NCBI GenBank assembly: GCA_033439265.1
Contig: JAVTVX010000031.1
Coordinates: forward strand, 2,651,501-2,715,500
From: Dillenia suffruticosa
Taxonomy: Eukaryota > Streptophyta > Magnoliopsida > Dilleniales > Dilleniaceae
Reading direction: 5' to 3'
Length of the DNA: 64,000 nucleotides
The notes under the pieces were generated by a model. It was given only the letters and a program-made list of their open reading frames with translations, ran no database searches and was not told where the DNA came from. Each line of letters starts with the position of its first letter. Position 1 is the first letter of the stretch. The position numbers and the translations under genes are program-made. Shown one piece after another: positions 37,621 through 48,793 of this stretch.

Positions 37621-39480
37621 CGAAGGCCAAATACTCCAGGCAGATCGTACAGTTCCTTCGGAAGAAGTAAACCAATAAAGATTGTTAGAGCATAAAATTT
37701 GCCGTTTTCATTTCTTGCCTTCATTGAAGAAATCTTCCGCGAGACAATGTTGTCGCCACAAGTTTTTTAACACTCAAAAGACCCGAAAACCAACAACGGC
37801 AAGATCACATCTCTTAAACCAGCACACAATACTAAACTCTAACACAAAAAGCAACTGCAGGAGCACGCAATACTGCAAGATCCCGGATACGACCACGCCC
37901 TGGAGAACCACGCATGGAACTGGTGAAGTGCAGAGGTACAAACCTATTGATTCCATAAGGATTGCTTCTGATAGCTGGTTAACTTACATCGATCGAATCC
38001 CATTGTTCCCTAGGCCACGCAAAAAGCACAGCCAACCAATGCAACTTAACCAGCCATCAAAACAATCCCCATAGAACCAACACGTGTGCAGCTCTCCACT
38101 CCTCCGGGTCCATGCGGTTTTCCATTCACAGTCCGCCCAACAGCTGCACAATGGCCGCAGAAGCAAACCTGCACCTTGCCAGCCCTGCACCAAATCCACG
38201 CGCCATCCGTCACTGTGGACGTCGAGTAGCTCTGCAAACACCCCATAAGTAGCAACGTACCGTCCCTGCCGAGACACCTACGAGTAGCAGCTAAACAAAG
38301 CCAAATAAAAATAAACCAAACATCCCAAAAAAGGACATCAAACATCCCAAAACAGGGGAAACAAACACAAACCCTCAAAACAGAAGGAAAATAGCAACAG
38401 TAAACCTGTTTGCAAACATCCCATAAGCAGCAAGGTACCCTCCCTGCCGAGACACCTACAAGAAGTAGCTAAACAAAGCCCAATCAAAATCAACCAAATA
38501 TCACAAAAGAGAGGATAAAACATCCCAAAACACGGAAAATAAACACAAACCCTGAACACAAAAGGAAAATAGCAACAGTAAACCCGACCGCGTATCATCG
38601 GCAACATAGAAAAGCGGATCGCATAGAGAATGGGAAAAAGGTCGAAGCTGAACGTCTCCAATCCCCCCCCCCAGAGAGACAAACCTCTATACCGAAAGTA
38701 AAGACAAGTATAACCTTCGCAACGCATCCCAAAATAGGGGAAAAACGCACAAACCCTGAACAAAGAGGAAGAGGATAAATATATTCGCCACACTGGGAAA
38801 CTCTGCAAGAGAAAAGCTCAGCGGCCATCTCCATCAACACCCTGAACAACAGTCCCGCACGACTCACACAGACAAACCTTCAAAAAGGAAAAAGACAAAG
38901 AGAAACCATAAAAACAGAGAGAAGAAGAAAAGGAAAACCGCCATAATCGGACCTTAAAAAGGAACACAAAGACAAATCACACCAGCGAAGAGAAGAGAAG
39001 AAGAAGAAGAGAAGAGAATCAGGCACAATCAATACCTTAAACTGGACCGATCCACTCGCCCCACTCAGAGAGCGATATACAAAAAAAGAGAGCACTCGTC
39101 CTGCTTTTGTCAAGAGATGAGAACAGAAGACACAACAAAGAAGAATTAAGACGCAAAGGTATAATCACAACGAGTACGAGTCCTCTCAACCACTTCAGAC
39201 ACGTCTTCCGCGAGATCCAGAACCAAATCTGGTTGATTAAGATCTCTGATGATGACAACAGACAAAGACAAACAAAATAAGAAAGAGAAAGGGCAGGAGA
39301 AAGAGGGAAAAAAGCAAAGAACGACAAAAAACAACAAAGAATCAGCTCCACCTCACCGACGACCTAAAAGACAGAAGAAGGAAACAACGGGCCACATAGG
39401 CTCCACCTCACCAACGACCAATCACCTTACGCCAATTGGAGGACGACGAAATCCAAGTGACAAGGGGTCTTTCACGCTTA
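37620..39480. other. 5' terminal region of the Helitron, non-coding
   Basis: A/C-rich sequence with no gene. Two tandem copies of a roughly 176-bp unit begin near 38232 and 38408 (TGCAAACA[CT]CCCATAAG, then CCTGCCGAGACACCTAC), with a partial third near 38700-38760. Minus-strand sequence near 39470-39520 looks like a Helitron 5' end (ATATAAGCGTGAAAG). Confidence 0.5.
38232..38590. repeat. About 176-bp direct tandem duplication
   Basis: Two copies side by side share CCCATAAGYAGCAA, CCCTGCCGAGACACCTAC, AAACAAAGCC and GGAAAATAGCAACAGTAAAC in the same order. A shorter third relative lies near 38700-38760. Confidence 0.8.
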
Positions 39481-39594
39481 TATCTATATTGTTAATTATA
39501 TCTATATTGTTAATAATAACCGCTATCTCTAATAAGTATTTAATTATAAATAAGCCATTAAGAATAATTTCCTTAATTGATTGCACGTGTCATC

Positions 39595-39865
39595 TTTCAA
39601 ATTTCTTCTATCCATTCAATACGTATACATTATCTCCAAATCTATTTATAATAATTTATTTCATTAAATATTATGAGTGTCCACGACAATTTAAAAGATG
39701 ATCGATCAATTAGAAAGTATTAGACACATGATAATCAAACAAGTCATAGAAATAAAATCAACACTATTATAATTAATGATTAAACCAACATAATTTCTAC
39801 AATAGAGTCCCAGTGACTAATGTCATTAGTCACTCATGGAGTAAAAAATACAATAATCAAAAGAA
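39595..39865. repeat. Direct repeat copy A (LTR-like)
   Basis: This segment matches 44675-44900 in the same orientation. Shared phrases in order include CCATTCAATACG / ACATTCAACATAG, CCAAATCTATT / CTAAATCTATT, GATCGATCAATTAGAAA / ACCGATCAATTAGAAAA, GATAATCAAACAAG, and ATAAAATCAACACTATTATA. Identity looks to be in the range of 70-75 percent by eye. The pair brackets a Ty3/gypsy integrase relic, which suggests old LTRs. Confidence 0.6.
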
Positions 39866-41278
39866 AACATAGAAGAAAGAACGATAGAAAAACCCCTTTT
39901 GTGCTGGAAAATTCTCCACTCCTTGCCTCCTAGCTTTTCTCGCAGGAGTGACCAAAAGTTCACTCCTAATTTTCCTCTACATATTTATATATTTCCGTCG
40001 TAAACTAGTCAATTAGGGTTACAAGAAATACATAAAATTATCTCTTGATTCGAAGCAGTATAAGGAAATTAAAAGTAAGTCAAAACTGGAAATTGGCAAG
40101 TGTGTTTACGCATCAGTGCGCTGGCGCCCAACCAGTGTAGATGTGGTCAGTCCCTATTGGGAAGGTATGAACATTTTGCATTAGTCTTCTCCTCTCTAAC
40201 CTTCAATCCATGCTTGTTTTACTCAAACAGTGACATAATAAGGATAAACTCTGTCAAAAAATAATATTACACTTGTGTTCCAGTGTGCGTGTGACAACTC
40301 CGAAAAATATGTTGAGCTAGGATTCTCAGATTTTTTTATACAACTGATTAGTACAATAGAGTTGGAAATAATAATGTTTAAATCCCACACTCTCTCAAAT
40401 TACCTTCTATGCTCTCTACCTGTACAATAGAGTTGGAAAGAACAATGAATGGATTCAAATCAGATAAAGAAATGCTATGCATGATGTCCAAGTAATGTGA
40501 ATGGGTGAAGTTTACACTTCTTCCTTGATGCATGACACAGGAAGATAACACAAGATTCCATTGATGGCTAAACTTAACCTCTGCGGAATACTCAGTTTCT
40601 CCTTTCCATTTCAACTCCTCGTCGATACATGAAACTTGTCTTTTATTCGATGGATATAATTCTCATGCTCAAACAATCATCATAATGTAGTACATTGTAT
40701 TCTCCATAGCATTCGAATTTCATCCTTTTTTTTTTCCCTTTTTTCTTTCTTTTTTTTTTTTCAACAAAAGATCTAATGCAAAAGATTATATACATATGAG
40801 AATTACAACTTTGGAACAAAGGTTTTCATTGACAATTCTTACAACCTATCATATTATGTCTTATATCTGCTTGTTCATGCAATATCATGACTCATCAAGG
40901 TAGAAGAGTGGACTAAAATGAAGAAAGAATTGGAAAAAAGAAAACCATAATGGATTCTTACTTGGATACAATGCGTATCTAGGGTTGGATGATAAAGATA
41001 TAAAATAGATTGGCAGCCATTCAAACTCAACAGTTATGGTTAGTTAATGTGTGCAAGAATATACCAATGACCATAAAAAATACAACTAGGGATGATGTTC
41101 AAGGTGGCTTGAAAGGCTCTATCGGTCCATTCATGTTTACTTCCTTTTTAATCCCATGTGTGCGAATTTTTCTCTCATTTCCACTCATGAAATGTATCAA
41201 AAAGACAAACAACTCTATTGTGATCAAGAACTCGTATAATTTTTCTCTAAGATTCTTACTTAGCATTTTCCCATAGTT
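39866..41278. other. Intergenic or relic retrotransposon interior
   Basis: No coding region is recognised. The segment lies between LTR-like copy A and the CACTA-like element, and may be the remains of the gypsy element or of another insertion. Confidence 0.4.
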
Positions 41279-42265
41279 CACTACAAGAAAACAGGGTATC
41301 AGCGATAAAAAAAATCTATCGGTAATCCCAACAGAATTACAATGGATTAACGTTGATAAAAATTACTGAGAAACTAGCGACATATTAGAGATGGAAATAT
41401 TTCCGTCAGTAATCCGATGGTGTAATGGTTTAGGGTAAAAAAAAATTATGTAAATCTATCGGTTACAAATTAGCGACGGAAATATTTCCGTTGTAATCCG
41501 TCTGTGTAATGATCTAGGGTTAAAAAAAAAATTTATTTAAACCTTAAACTTATCAGTGACAGATTAACGACGAAAATTAGTTATGAAAATATTTTTGTTG
41601 GTAATCTATCGGTGTAATGGTTTAGGGTATATATATATATATATAAACCTATCGGTGACGGATTAACAACGGAATTTTTAGAGACTGAACAACGATGGAT
41701 TAGTGACGGATTGCTATTTTATTATTTTTTATTTTTTATTTTATTATTTTATTATTTTATAATTCCTTTTCTTTTTTATTTTATTTATTTTATTGGGTAA
41801 ATCAAGAAAAATAATTTATTATTCTATTTTAATTAATCAAATTTATGTTTTTGGCTCAAAAAATATTTTATTTTTTTATTTAGCATAAATTTAATCAAAG
41901 TCGAATTTAAATAGTTATAAAAGTTCAATGAAAATATTCAATGAAAAAAAATTATTCCAACATAAAGAAAAAATGAATTGAGATGAGAGTGAGATAAATA
42001 TTAAAAAAAAAAATGAGAGTGAGATGATAAAAAAAAAAGATTTCACAAAAGAGATTGTGGTATAGTGGTTGTGATAACTCAAAAATCACCATGATACTTA
42101 GGTTCGAATTCGAGTGAAGGTAATTTTCTCAAAAGAAAAAAGGGCGGGTGGGCGCGTGTGTGGGCACGTGTATGCGCATATAGGTACCGCTATCAATGAC
42201 GGATTTTTTAGCGATGAAAAATTTTCATCGCTAATCCATCGTTGATATCTTATTTTCTAAAAAAC
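41279..42265. mobile_element. Small non-autonomous CACTA-like (En/Spm) element
   Basis: The left end reads CACTACAAGAAAACAGGGTA. The right end, reverse complemented, gives a decayed match (AGAAAATAAGATATCAACGA) to the same terminal sequence. About 100-bp subterminal repeats follow the left end, each with GACGGAAATATTTCCGT-like and GTGTAATGGTTTAGGGT phrases (41385-41640). No transposase is present. The last bases of the right end have drifted and no clean 3-bp target duplication is visible. Confidence 0.65.
42054..42140 (+). mobile_element. tRNA-derived SINE-like unit inside the CACTA-like element
   Basis: A box-A-like stretch (TGGTATAGTGGT) at about 42059-42070 is followed about 45 bp later by a box-B-like GGTTCGAATTC (about 42108-42118), the internal pol III promoter layout of tRNAs and SINEs. 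No cloverleaf can be folded, so it is not a tRNA gene. The body downstream is short. Confidence 0.4.
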
Positions 42266-42763
42266 ATCAATCCACAAAGAAAAATCCTAACTTGTCATTT
42301 GCCAGCAATAGAAATTCATGTTATACATTTGGAAGCATGATGCATGCGTATGCAAAGGGAAAAGAACATGGATTTTCGTGATATTCCATCCCTACATTTA
42401 AACAAGACATTGTTGTCTATGGATGCAAATACTCAACGGGCAAAGAAGAGTGAAATAAGAACAAAATTAAGAAAAAAACGTAAAGAGGCTAGAGAAACAG
42501 AAAACTCCCCTATGATGTCTGAAATACGGCGGCCCACTGCTTAGGCATCCTTGGCCTTGTATCCTTTTCTTTAGCCTCATTCAGCATCCCCTTCCTATTT
42601 GGGGTTCCAGTCGAACCCACTTTTGGTTGTCAGTTTGGTGTTGGCATGCTAGGGATGTAGTGAGAATTCGAGGGGAGTGGTACAACTATGGTGTCAGGTA
42701 AAGAATCCCCAGTTTTTGCTTGATATTTCTAATTTCCTCTTTTTTTAGGGAGAGAGGAATAGT

Positions 42764-42987
42764 GCAACTGTGCCAAATAGGCGAAGTCGCGGTCATTCAC
42801 TACTGTCTAAAATTTGTGGCCACAGCTACACCAAATAGACAAAGTTGTAGCTCTTCACTACTGTCTAAAAATTTTGGCCATGACTGCGCCGATTAGACAA
42901 AGTTGTGGCCTTTTGCTATTATCTAAATAGCCGCGACTGTGATAATTAGGCAATGTTGTAGCCAATTGCTACTAATTCTCCTTTTCT
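42764..42987. repeat. About 60-bp tandem repeat, four diverged units
   Basis: Each unit contains an ACTGYGCCAAATAGRC-like phrase, then AAAGTTGTRGC, then CACTACTGTCTAAA. Units begin near 42764, 42823, 42884 and 42933. They lie downstream (in minus-strand sense) of the gypsy integrase relic. Confidence 0.7.
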
Positions 42988-43069
42988 CGGGTTGAGTAAC
43001 CTCCCAACAAGCGTTTTATTTAAAATATATATAGCTCTACTTCATATTTGCCTTCACATTGGATCATGG

Positions 43070-44145
43070 AGATGTATTGAATGTCTCTCCTCGGCAATGG
43101 CTCCTCAAAATAGTGTTTTAGTCCCTGACCATTCGTCTTAAAATAACCTTTAGTTGGTTGAGAAATTTCAATGGTTCCATGTGGAAAAACCTGTGTCATT
43201 ACAAACGGTCACCGCCTAGACTTGAGTTTCCCAAGAAAAAGTCTCAAACGATAATTGTAAAGTAAGACCTGCTCGTTAGGAACAAACTCACATTGAAGAA
43301 TTTGCTTACCATGCCACATTGTTTTTTTATCATATATGATTTAGCATTTTTCATGAGCATCGTTCTTAAACTCTTCTAATTCATTTAGTTGTAAGAACCG
43401 TTTTCACAAGGTTGTACCAAGTCCTTACTTGATGCACGAGCAGCCTAATTACTTTATGTTCCAATTCTACCACTAGATGACAAGCTTTTCCAAACAAGAG
43501 ATAATAGGGGATATACCAATTGGGGTTTTGAATGCGGTTCTATATACCTAAACGGCATGATTTAACCTTTGTGCCCAATCTTTCCTAGACCTCTTGATCC
43601 TCTTCTCCAAAATATGCTTGATTTCTCGGTTAGACACCTCAACTTGTCCACTTGTTTTAGGATGATACATTGTGACCACCTTCTGCTTTACACCATATTT
43701 GTGCAAGACCTCAAATTGATGATTGCAAAAATGTGTGCCTCCATCACTGATGATGGCTCTTGGAGTTCCAAACCTAACAAAAATGAGCTTATTCACAAAT
43801 AATTTTAGCACTATTAGTTCACGTTTGAATAGCTTCTACCTATTTGGAAAGTAAAGAGTATGAGAAGACAAATGGATCTATGAAATCTATTCCCCAAACA
43901 TTAAATATGCATTTTGTGTCTTTTGGAGATATTTTCACTTATTTGGCATGGATCACAATTTATAACAAAATAATGTGCACCTTCAAAGAGTGTAGGCTAG
44001 AAAAAACCAGATTGGAGTCCTTTAGCAGCTGTTTGAGTCACATCGTGGTACCCACCTGTTGGCAGAGACCGACAATTACAATGCAAGGGATTTCTTCATC
44101 AGATACATACCTTCTCACGATCCTACCCTGACAAAGTTTAAACAA
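43070..44145 (-). pseudogene. Ty3/gypsy integrase relic (Athila/Tat-like)
   Basis: On the minus strand the longest open piece (43811-43548) contains RFGTPRAIISDGGTHFCN, HPKTSGQVEVSNREIKHILE and SRKDWAQRLN, the catalytic core style of plant Athila/Tat-type integrases. Upstream (44145-43815) broken frames show the N-terminal part (CDPCQ zinc-finger residue pair, VWGIDFIDPF). Downstream (43545-43070) broken frames show LEHK, NDA.ENAK and QPTKGYFKTNGQGLKHYFEEPLP. Many stops and shifts are present. Integrase inserts retrotransposon DNA; this copy cannot. It lies between direct repeats A and B. Confidence 0.85.
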
Positions 44146-44499
44146 GCAAGGTTCTTATAAAAAATAAAAAATTAAGGTCAGGAAAGAACTTTTTCTTCTG
44201 TTGATAGGTCATGTGAGAAGCAAGAATTTTGCTAACTAAGGTTTCCTTAATTGGTATGATTGATTCATGCTCCTCCCCTAACTCTAATCTCGACAACTAA
44301 TCGGCTACTATATTCTCAGCTCCAATTCCCTGATTTCTCAATCAAATTCCCGCAAAAGCAAATTCCAACGTATTAGTCTTGATTTTGCATCTTTCTTTTG
44401 CAACAAATGTGAATTTGTCAAAACTCTTTTATTATTTATTTTCGATCCCTATGATTAGACCACCGTTTGGTATCTGAGATTTTTTATCTTAACTAATCC

Positions 44500-44690
44500 G
44501 GATCGACTTGACTGTCGAGTCTTATTTGAGGGGAAGGTCTCCCAACATTATTTTTTCCGTATCCAAGAGGAGTCGAACTTCTGATCTGATTAAGGTATTT
44601 CGTGTCCAGGGGGAGTCGAACTCCTGACCTGATTAAGATACTAAAGTGTCTTTCCCACCTACACCAATAAATGTCGGTAACTCTTTTATA
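44500..44690 (-). repeat. Tandem box-B-like units, possible SINE relic
   Basis: Two adjacent roughly 45-bp units contain GGAGTCGAACTYCTGAYCTG at about 44570 and 44616. On the minus strand this reads as a box-B-like AGTTCGACTCC, preceded by a GTAGGTGGGAAAGACAC stretch. The tandem duplication of one internal-promoter-like half is visible. No complete SINE can be delimited. Confidence 0.35.
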
Positions 44691-44900
44691 CATTCAACAT
44701 AGATTTATTACCTCTAAATCTATTCATAACAATATCTTATACGTTCAATATTATGAATACTCACAATAATCAAAAAGATAACCGATCAATTAGAAAACAT
44801 TAAGTAAACGATAATCAAACAAGGCATATGAATAAAATCAACACTATTATAAAATTAGCCATTTATAGAGTGAAAAATACAATATAAAACAATAACTCTT
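44675..44900. repeat. Direct repeat copy B (LTR-like)
   Basis: Partner of 39595-39865, same orientation, about 5.1 kb away. For a minus-strand gypsy element this would be the 5' LTR and copy A the 3' LTR. Termini and target duplication were not found, so LTR status is inference. Confidence 0.55.
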
Positions 44901-45206
44901 AATAAATTATTATAATAAATTGAGTATTTATAAATACTTAATCTATTCAAAATATTTTTAAAAAATTTAAATATTCCTAAAATCAAAATTTTTTAGCAAT
45001 TTACTCAGGTATTGATTACCTTATAATAAGCACATCATCTCATATTTGAGAGACAAACAAACCATCTTTCAAGTTGCAATATTTTTTGCTCTTTGTTTGC
45101 AGGCTATAGGAGGTGATGACATGTGGGTAACATGGTGATGTGATCAATCATAGACAAAGCACCTTCTCGGTAATGTAAACTCCAAAGAGAATTGCAGTAA
45201 TATAAT

Positions 45207-45208
<2 letters not shown>

Positions 45209-45247
<39 letters not shown>
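45209..45247. repeat. CT microsatellite
   Basis: An uninterrupted (CT)n run of about 39 bases. Confidence 0.95.
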
Positions 45248-45249
<2 letters not shown>

Positions 45250-46358
45250 GATTTTTTAGACCACTTTGCAATCATTCTTTTTAACGTGTTTATATATTTT
45301 TCTTGTGTGGGTGAATTACTTCTCACGGATGAATATTTTAAATATTTAATTAATTTAATTAAAATATTATAAAATTTATTAAGAGATTGTTCTTCTAGTA
45401 TCTGTCGTTTTATTTCTAAAATTTAAATTTAAAATTTTAATTAAAAAGATTTAACGCTTAACTGTTACATTGCTAATATTCTTTTTAACGTATATGGAAG
45501 GGCAACTTACACTTGATCCTTGCCATTTGCATTTTTAGGGGCAATAATGCACAATTTTAGAATCTGGGTCGGTTCTCTTTCTATTTGTTTTTTTCTCCCC
45601 CATGAGAAGAACATGCACGCATCACTTGCCCCATTAACTTCACAATCCACAAAAGCATGATCCTTGTTCTCTGGAATCTTGAAACTGTTGGGAGTTTCCT
45701 TGTTCTTTCTTGGCGGTGGAATATTTTGTGCCTCAATGATTTACATATATATATATATATATGCTACTGATTGATCCCTTCTCTTACAAGCTATTATGCT
45801 CATCCCTACAGTGTCAGAGCAATTCACATTCTTATTGTGTTAAAACAAGCAATTGCAACTGCAAAAGAAAATCAAACAAATTGTCTGGTTTAAAAGAAAA
45901 CAACAAATTCATCATATCAAAAGTAGAAATATGAAATAAGACGGCCACCTAGAACCTCTGACTAATATCTTGAAAATGCGTATGTACACGGATACACGGG
46001 GACTAACGTAGCGCAGCCTGCCGGTTGCTTTCTCTTTTTTCTTTTTTCATCGCTTGATTACGGTATTTAAAAATTTAATTAATTCGATTCGAATAGTTAT
46101 AACATTCAATTTAAGGAACTGACTCTCCTAGTACCTGCTTTTTCATTCACAAGACTCAAACAGTGTTGGTTTCTTTGAATACAAGGTACCGGTACGAATT
46201 CAAAACACAAATATAACTAATTAAATGACTCGGTTGGTGGCCTTGCAGCAAACTTCCTAATTTCAAGCTTCAAATAATTAAAATTGTATGAATCTTCAAG
46301 TTTTGGCCCCTGAGTTTTTGCAATTGTGAATAGCTAATTGATAAGATTGTGAAGAAAA

Positions 46359-46390
<32 letters not shown>

Positions 46391-46579
46391 AGCAAGTTTG
46401 AGGGTGGTTCAAATCACTCATGTGTGATGCCTAATTTTTTGTCTATAAAATTAAAATGCTGCTTCCCAATAATGCAAATATTCAGGAGAACCACATGGTG
46501 TTGTTTTCTCAATTCAAACGGATAAACACTAGCTTTTCCCATTACTCATCAACCATACCACTTTTCTGCAATGCTTCCT

Positions 46580-46629
46580 ACGTACATACGTACATACATA
46601 TATACACACACACACACACACGCGCGCGC
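46580..46629. repeat. Compound TACG / CA / CG microsatellite
   Basis: ACGTACATACGTACATAC, then (CA)n, then (CG)n. The alternating purine-pyrimidine order is of the type that can adopt Z-DNA. Confidence 0.9.
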
Positions 46630-48793
46630 AGATATACGTACATGTAATACTGCATGAGTTTATTATCAAGCAAGTTGCTCTGTTATGTTGGTTTATGTGT
46701 GTCTATTGTCTAGGAAGCAGGCAGCTACCCTGAAATCAAAATAATAATAATAATAATTGATTTATGTTTATTACATAGACATAATCCCCATTTGTTTTTT
46801 TTATTATTATTTTTTGTTTATTTTTAATTTCAATATATATTCCAATATGGGGTTGCTTACCTTATTGCTGCAAGTTTAGATTCAGGCCCCATACTTGTGA
46901 TGGTGAATAAAAGGAAGTACTTCTCTCCGTGCACAGTGAATCCAAGCGAAAGGGATGGGTAAATGGCTTGCATTTTCACTGGTCATAATGAAAAACTAAG
47001 AAGAGATCGTTTTAGGTTAAACCAGAGGAGAAACAGTGGCTAAATGCTAATTAGAGCAAAATATTCATATGCTCCCACTAAGCTAATCAAGTTTTTTAAT
47101 TCCTAATCTTCTATGTTACAATGTTGATCAACTTCTAGTTTTCTCTAATCAAAAGTAATTAGAGGATAAGTTCTTGACTAATGGACCATTGGTCTAGTAG
47201 AAAGACTATCAGAACACTTAATCAAGACCGAATTCGAATTCAAATTTGAATTTTGAAAATAGAAACAACCACGTTGGTCCAATAGCAAAGGAAAAAAAAG
47301 TCTTGTTTGTAATAGTTGGTGAACAAATAGCCGCTTGCTGCACAATCTGGAGTGTCACACCCCAGCTAGAAGCAAGTAAAGATTTTAGTCATAAACTAGC
47401 TACAAAATCTTTTAGGAATCACTGTTATCTGATTAATTAGCTACAAACTACCTACTAAATCATCTAAAGATCATAATGTATTAGTTGGCTTAGCTCAAAA
47501 AAACAAAGAAGAGATCTTCTTAAGAGAGACAGAATTGTATAGCCAGCTCTAAAGGGAAGCAATGATTGGTCTTCTCTCTCTCTCTGGACCCTTAAACCCT
47601 CTCTATAACCCTTCCTTATTCCCCACTCCAGCTGGGGGAATTGGGGGGAGAACCATTTTGGATATCTCCACCACAGCAGTAAAGGCAGAAAAGAGTGGAA
47701 GAAAAAGGAGGACCCATGTGAGTTCTGGCAGTGGCATCCCCCACCACTATGCGCACTTGCTTTCATTCGCCTTCTATGCAAATACTCTTCATACACACAT
47801 ACATACATACAAAATACACAAACAAAAAGAATATAAATTACTCTCAAAAGAGCTATATTAATCTCCGAAACTACCCGTATTTAATCATCATACAGGCAAG
47901 GTAAGATACAAGACACAAGACACAGTTTGCTACGTACTTGCTTGATACGCGTTGTTTAGAGGAAATTTCGGTCCCCCTATAAATTTACGAAGGAATCATA
48001 CCAGAGGGATCAAATAAATTATAAATCGAATAAAGTAAATCTTAATTAATAATTTAAATCAATATATTTAAATGGATTTTTAATTAAATATTTGTTTAAA
48101 TCGATTAAAATAAGGTAATAATTGGATTAAAAATTTATAAATACATAATGTTAACTACTATACAAAATTTGGTCCACTTGATGTGTGATTCAATTTGTTT
48201 GTCAAATGGTTGTGAAGCGCGAGTTCAATACTATATATATCAACAGATAATTGATTTAGTGAGAAGTATGTTAAATTCATTAATTAAAATTCAATTTCAA
48301 ATTTTTAGAACGGAAAGAATTATCGTGAGAAAGCTCCGTTCCATAAAGGGTCGGTAGTAGTTTGAGGCAGATTAATAGGAATACGGTGAGCAGTGAGGTT
48401 AAAAAAAATACCATGTATATGAAAATTGCCATTGTTAAGAGAGAGAAAATCGGAAAAGGAAGAACAAGGATGTCAATGTCATCCACGTGCTCACGTTGGC
48501 AAAAGTTGATGCCCCTCACAAGAGGGTTGTATGGCAGACGCCAACCCCCTCCATGTTGCAACTTCTGCTTAACCTGTCCCTACCAAATCCCCCTACGTAT
48601 TATTAAAGCCCCCCCTCCTTAGCTTCCCCTCTAAATCAAATTCAAAACTCCACACTTATTCATTCATCATCCTCTCCTCTCCAAACCTCCCTCATTTTCC
48701 ACCTCTGTCATCTCTAATTTCTCATTCCACTCTCTCAATCACTCCAGGCCCTACCCATCCATATAGAAATCATACAAGTAACAAAAAGGAAAA

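Larger units (their letters stand above)
13077..39520 (-). mobile_element. Giant Helitron with RepHel and RPA genes plus extra cargo
   Basis: The 3' terminus on the minus strand is CTAG at 13080-13077, followed by T outside (A at 13076 on the plus strand). It is preceded by a perfect 10-bp hairpin ending 10 nt from the terminus. These are the hallmarks of rolling-circle Helitrons, which insert between A and T without target duplication. Inside, on the same strand, lie an RPA1-like gene (31318-33649) and a full-span RepHel gene (22929-28052). The 5' end should be a TC after an A; I could not fix it. The best region is 39470-39530, where minus-strand sequence like ATATAAGCGTGAAAG begins and the cargo-type sequence ends. 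Length is therefore about 26.4 kb. RepHel lesions suggest the copy is no longer autonomous. Confidence 0.85.
44901..48793. other. Intergenic region
   Basis: No gene is recognised. Microsatellites: CT at 45209-45247, AT at 45751-45763 and 46366-46389, and a mixed TACG/CA/CG run at 46580-46629. The final 150 bp before 48794 are pyrimidine-rich (CTCCTCTCC, CCTCCCTCA, CACTCTCTC), as expected for the leader of the glycosylase gene. Confidence 0.6.

Noticed and set aside
37984-39351. Minus-strand open frames of 77-156 codons rich in Cys/Phe/Leu
   Set aside because: Overlapping frames in A/C-rich, internally duplicated sequence; no domain or splice pattern supports a gene.
39570-39580. A possible Helitron TC start after A at minus-strand 39579
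   Set aside because: The sequence that follows does not look like a Helitron 5' end and includes what seems to be host or repeat A sequence.
42054-42140. A tRNA gene
   Set aside because: Box A and box B spacing fits, but acceptor and anticodon stems do not pair, so only a SINE-like label is given.
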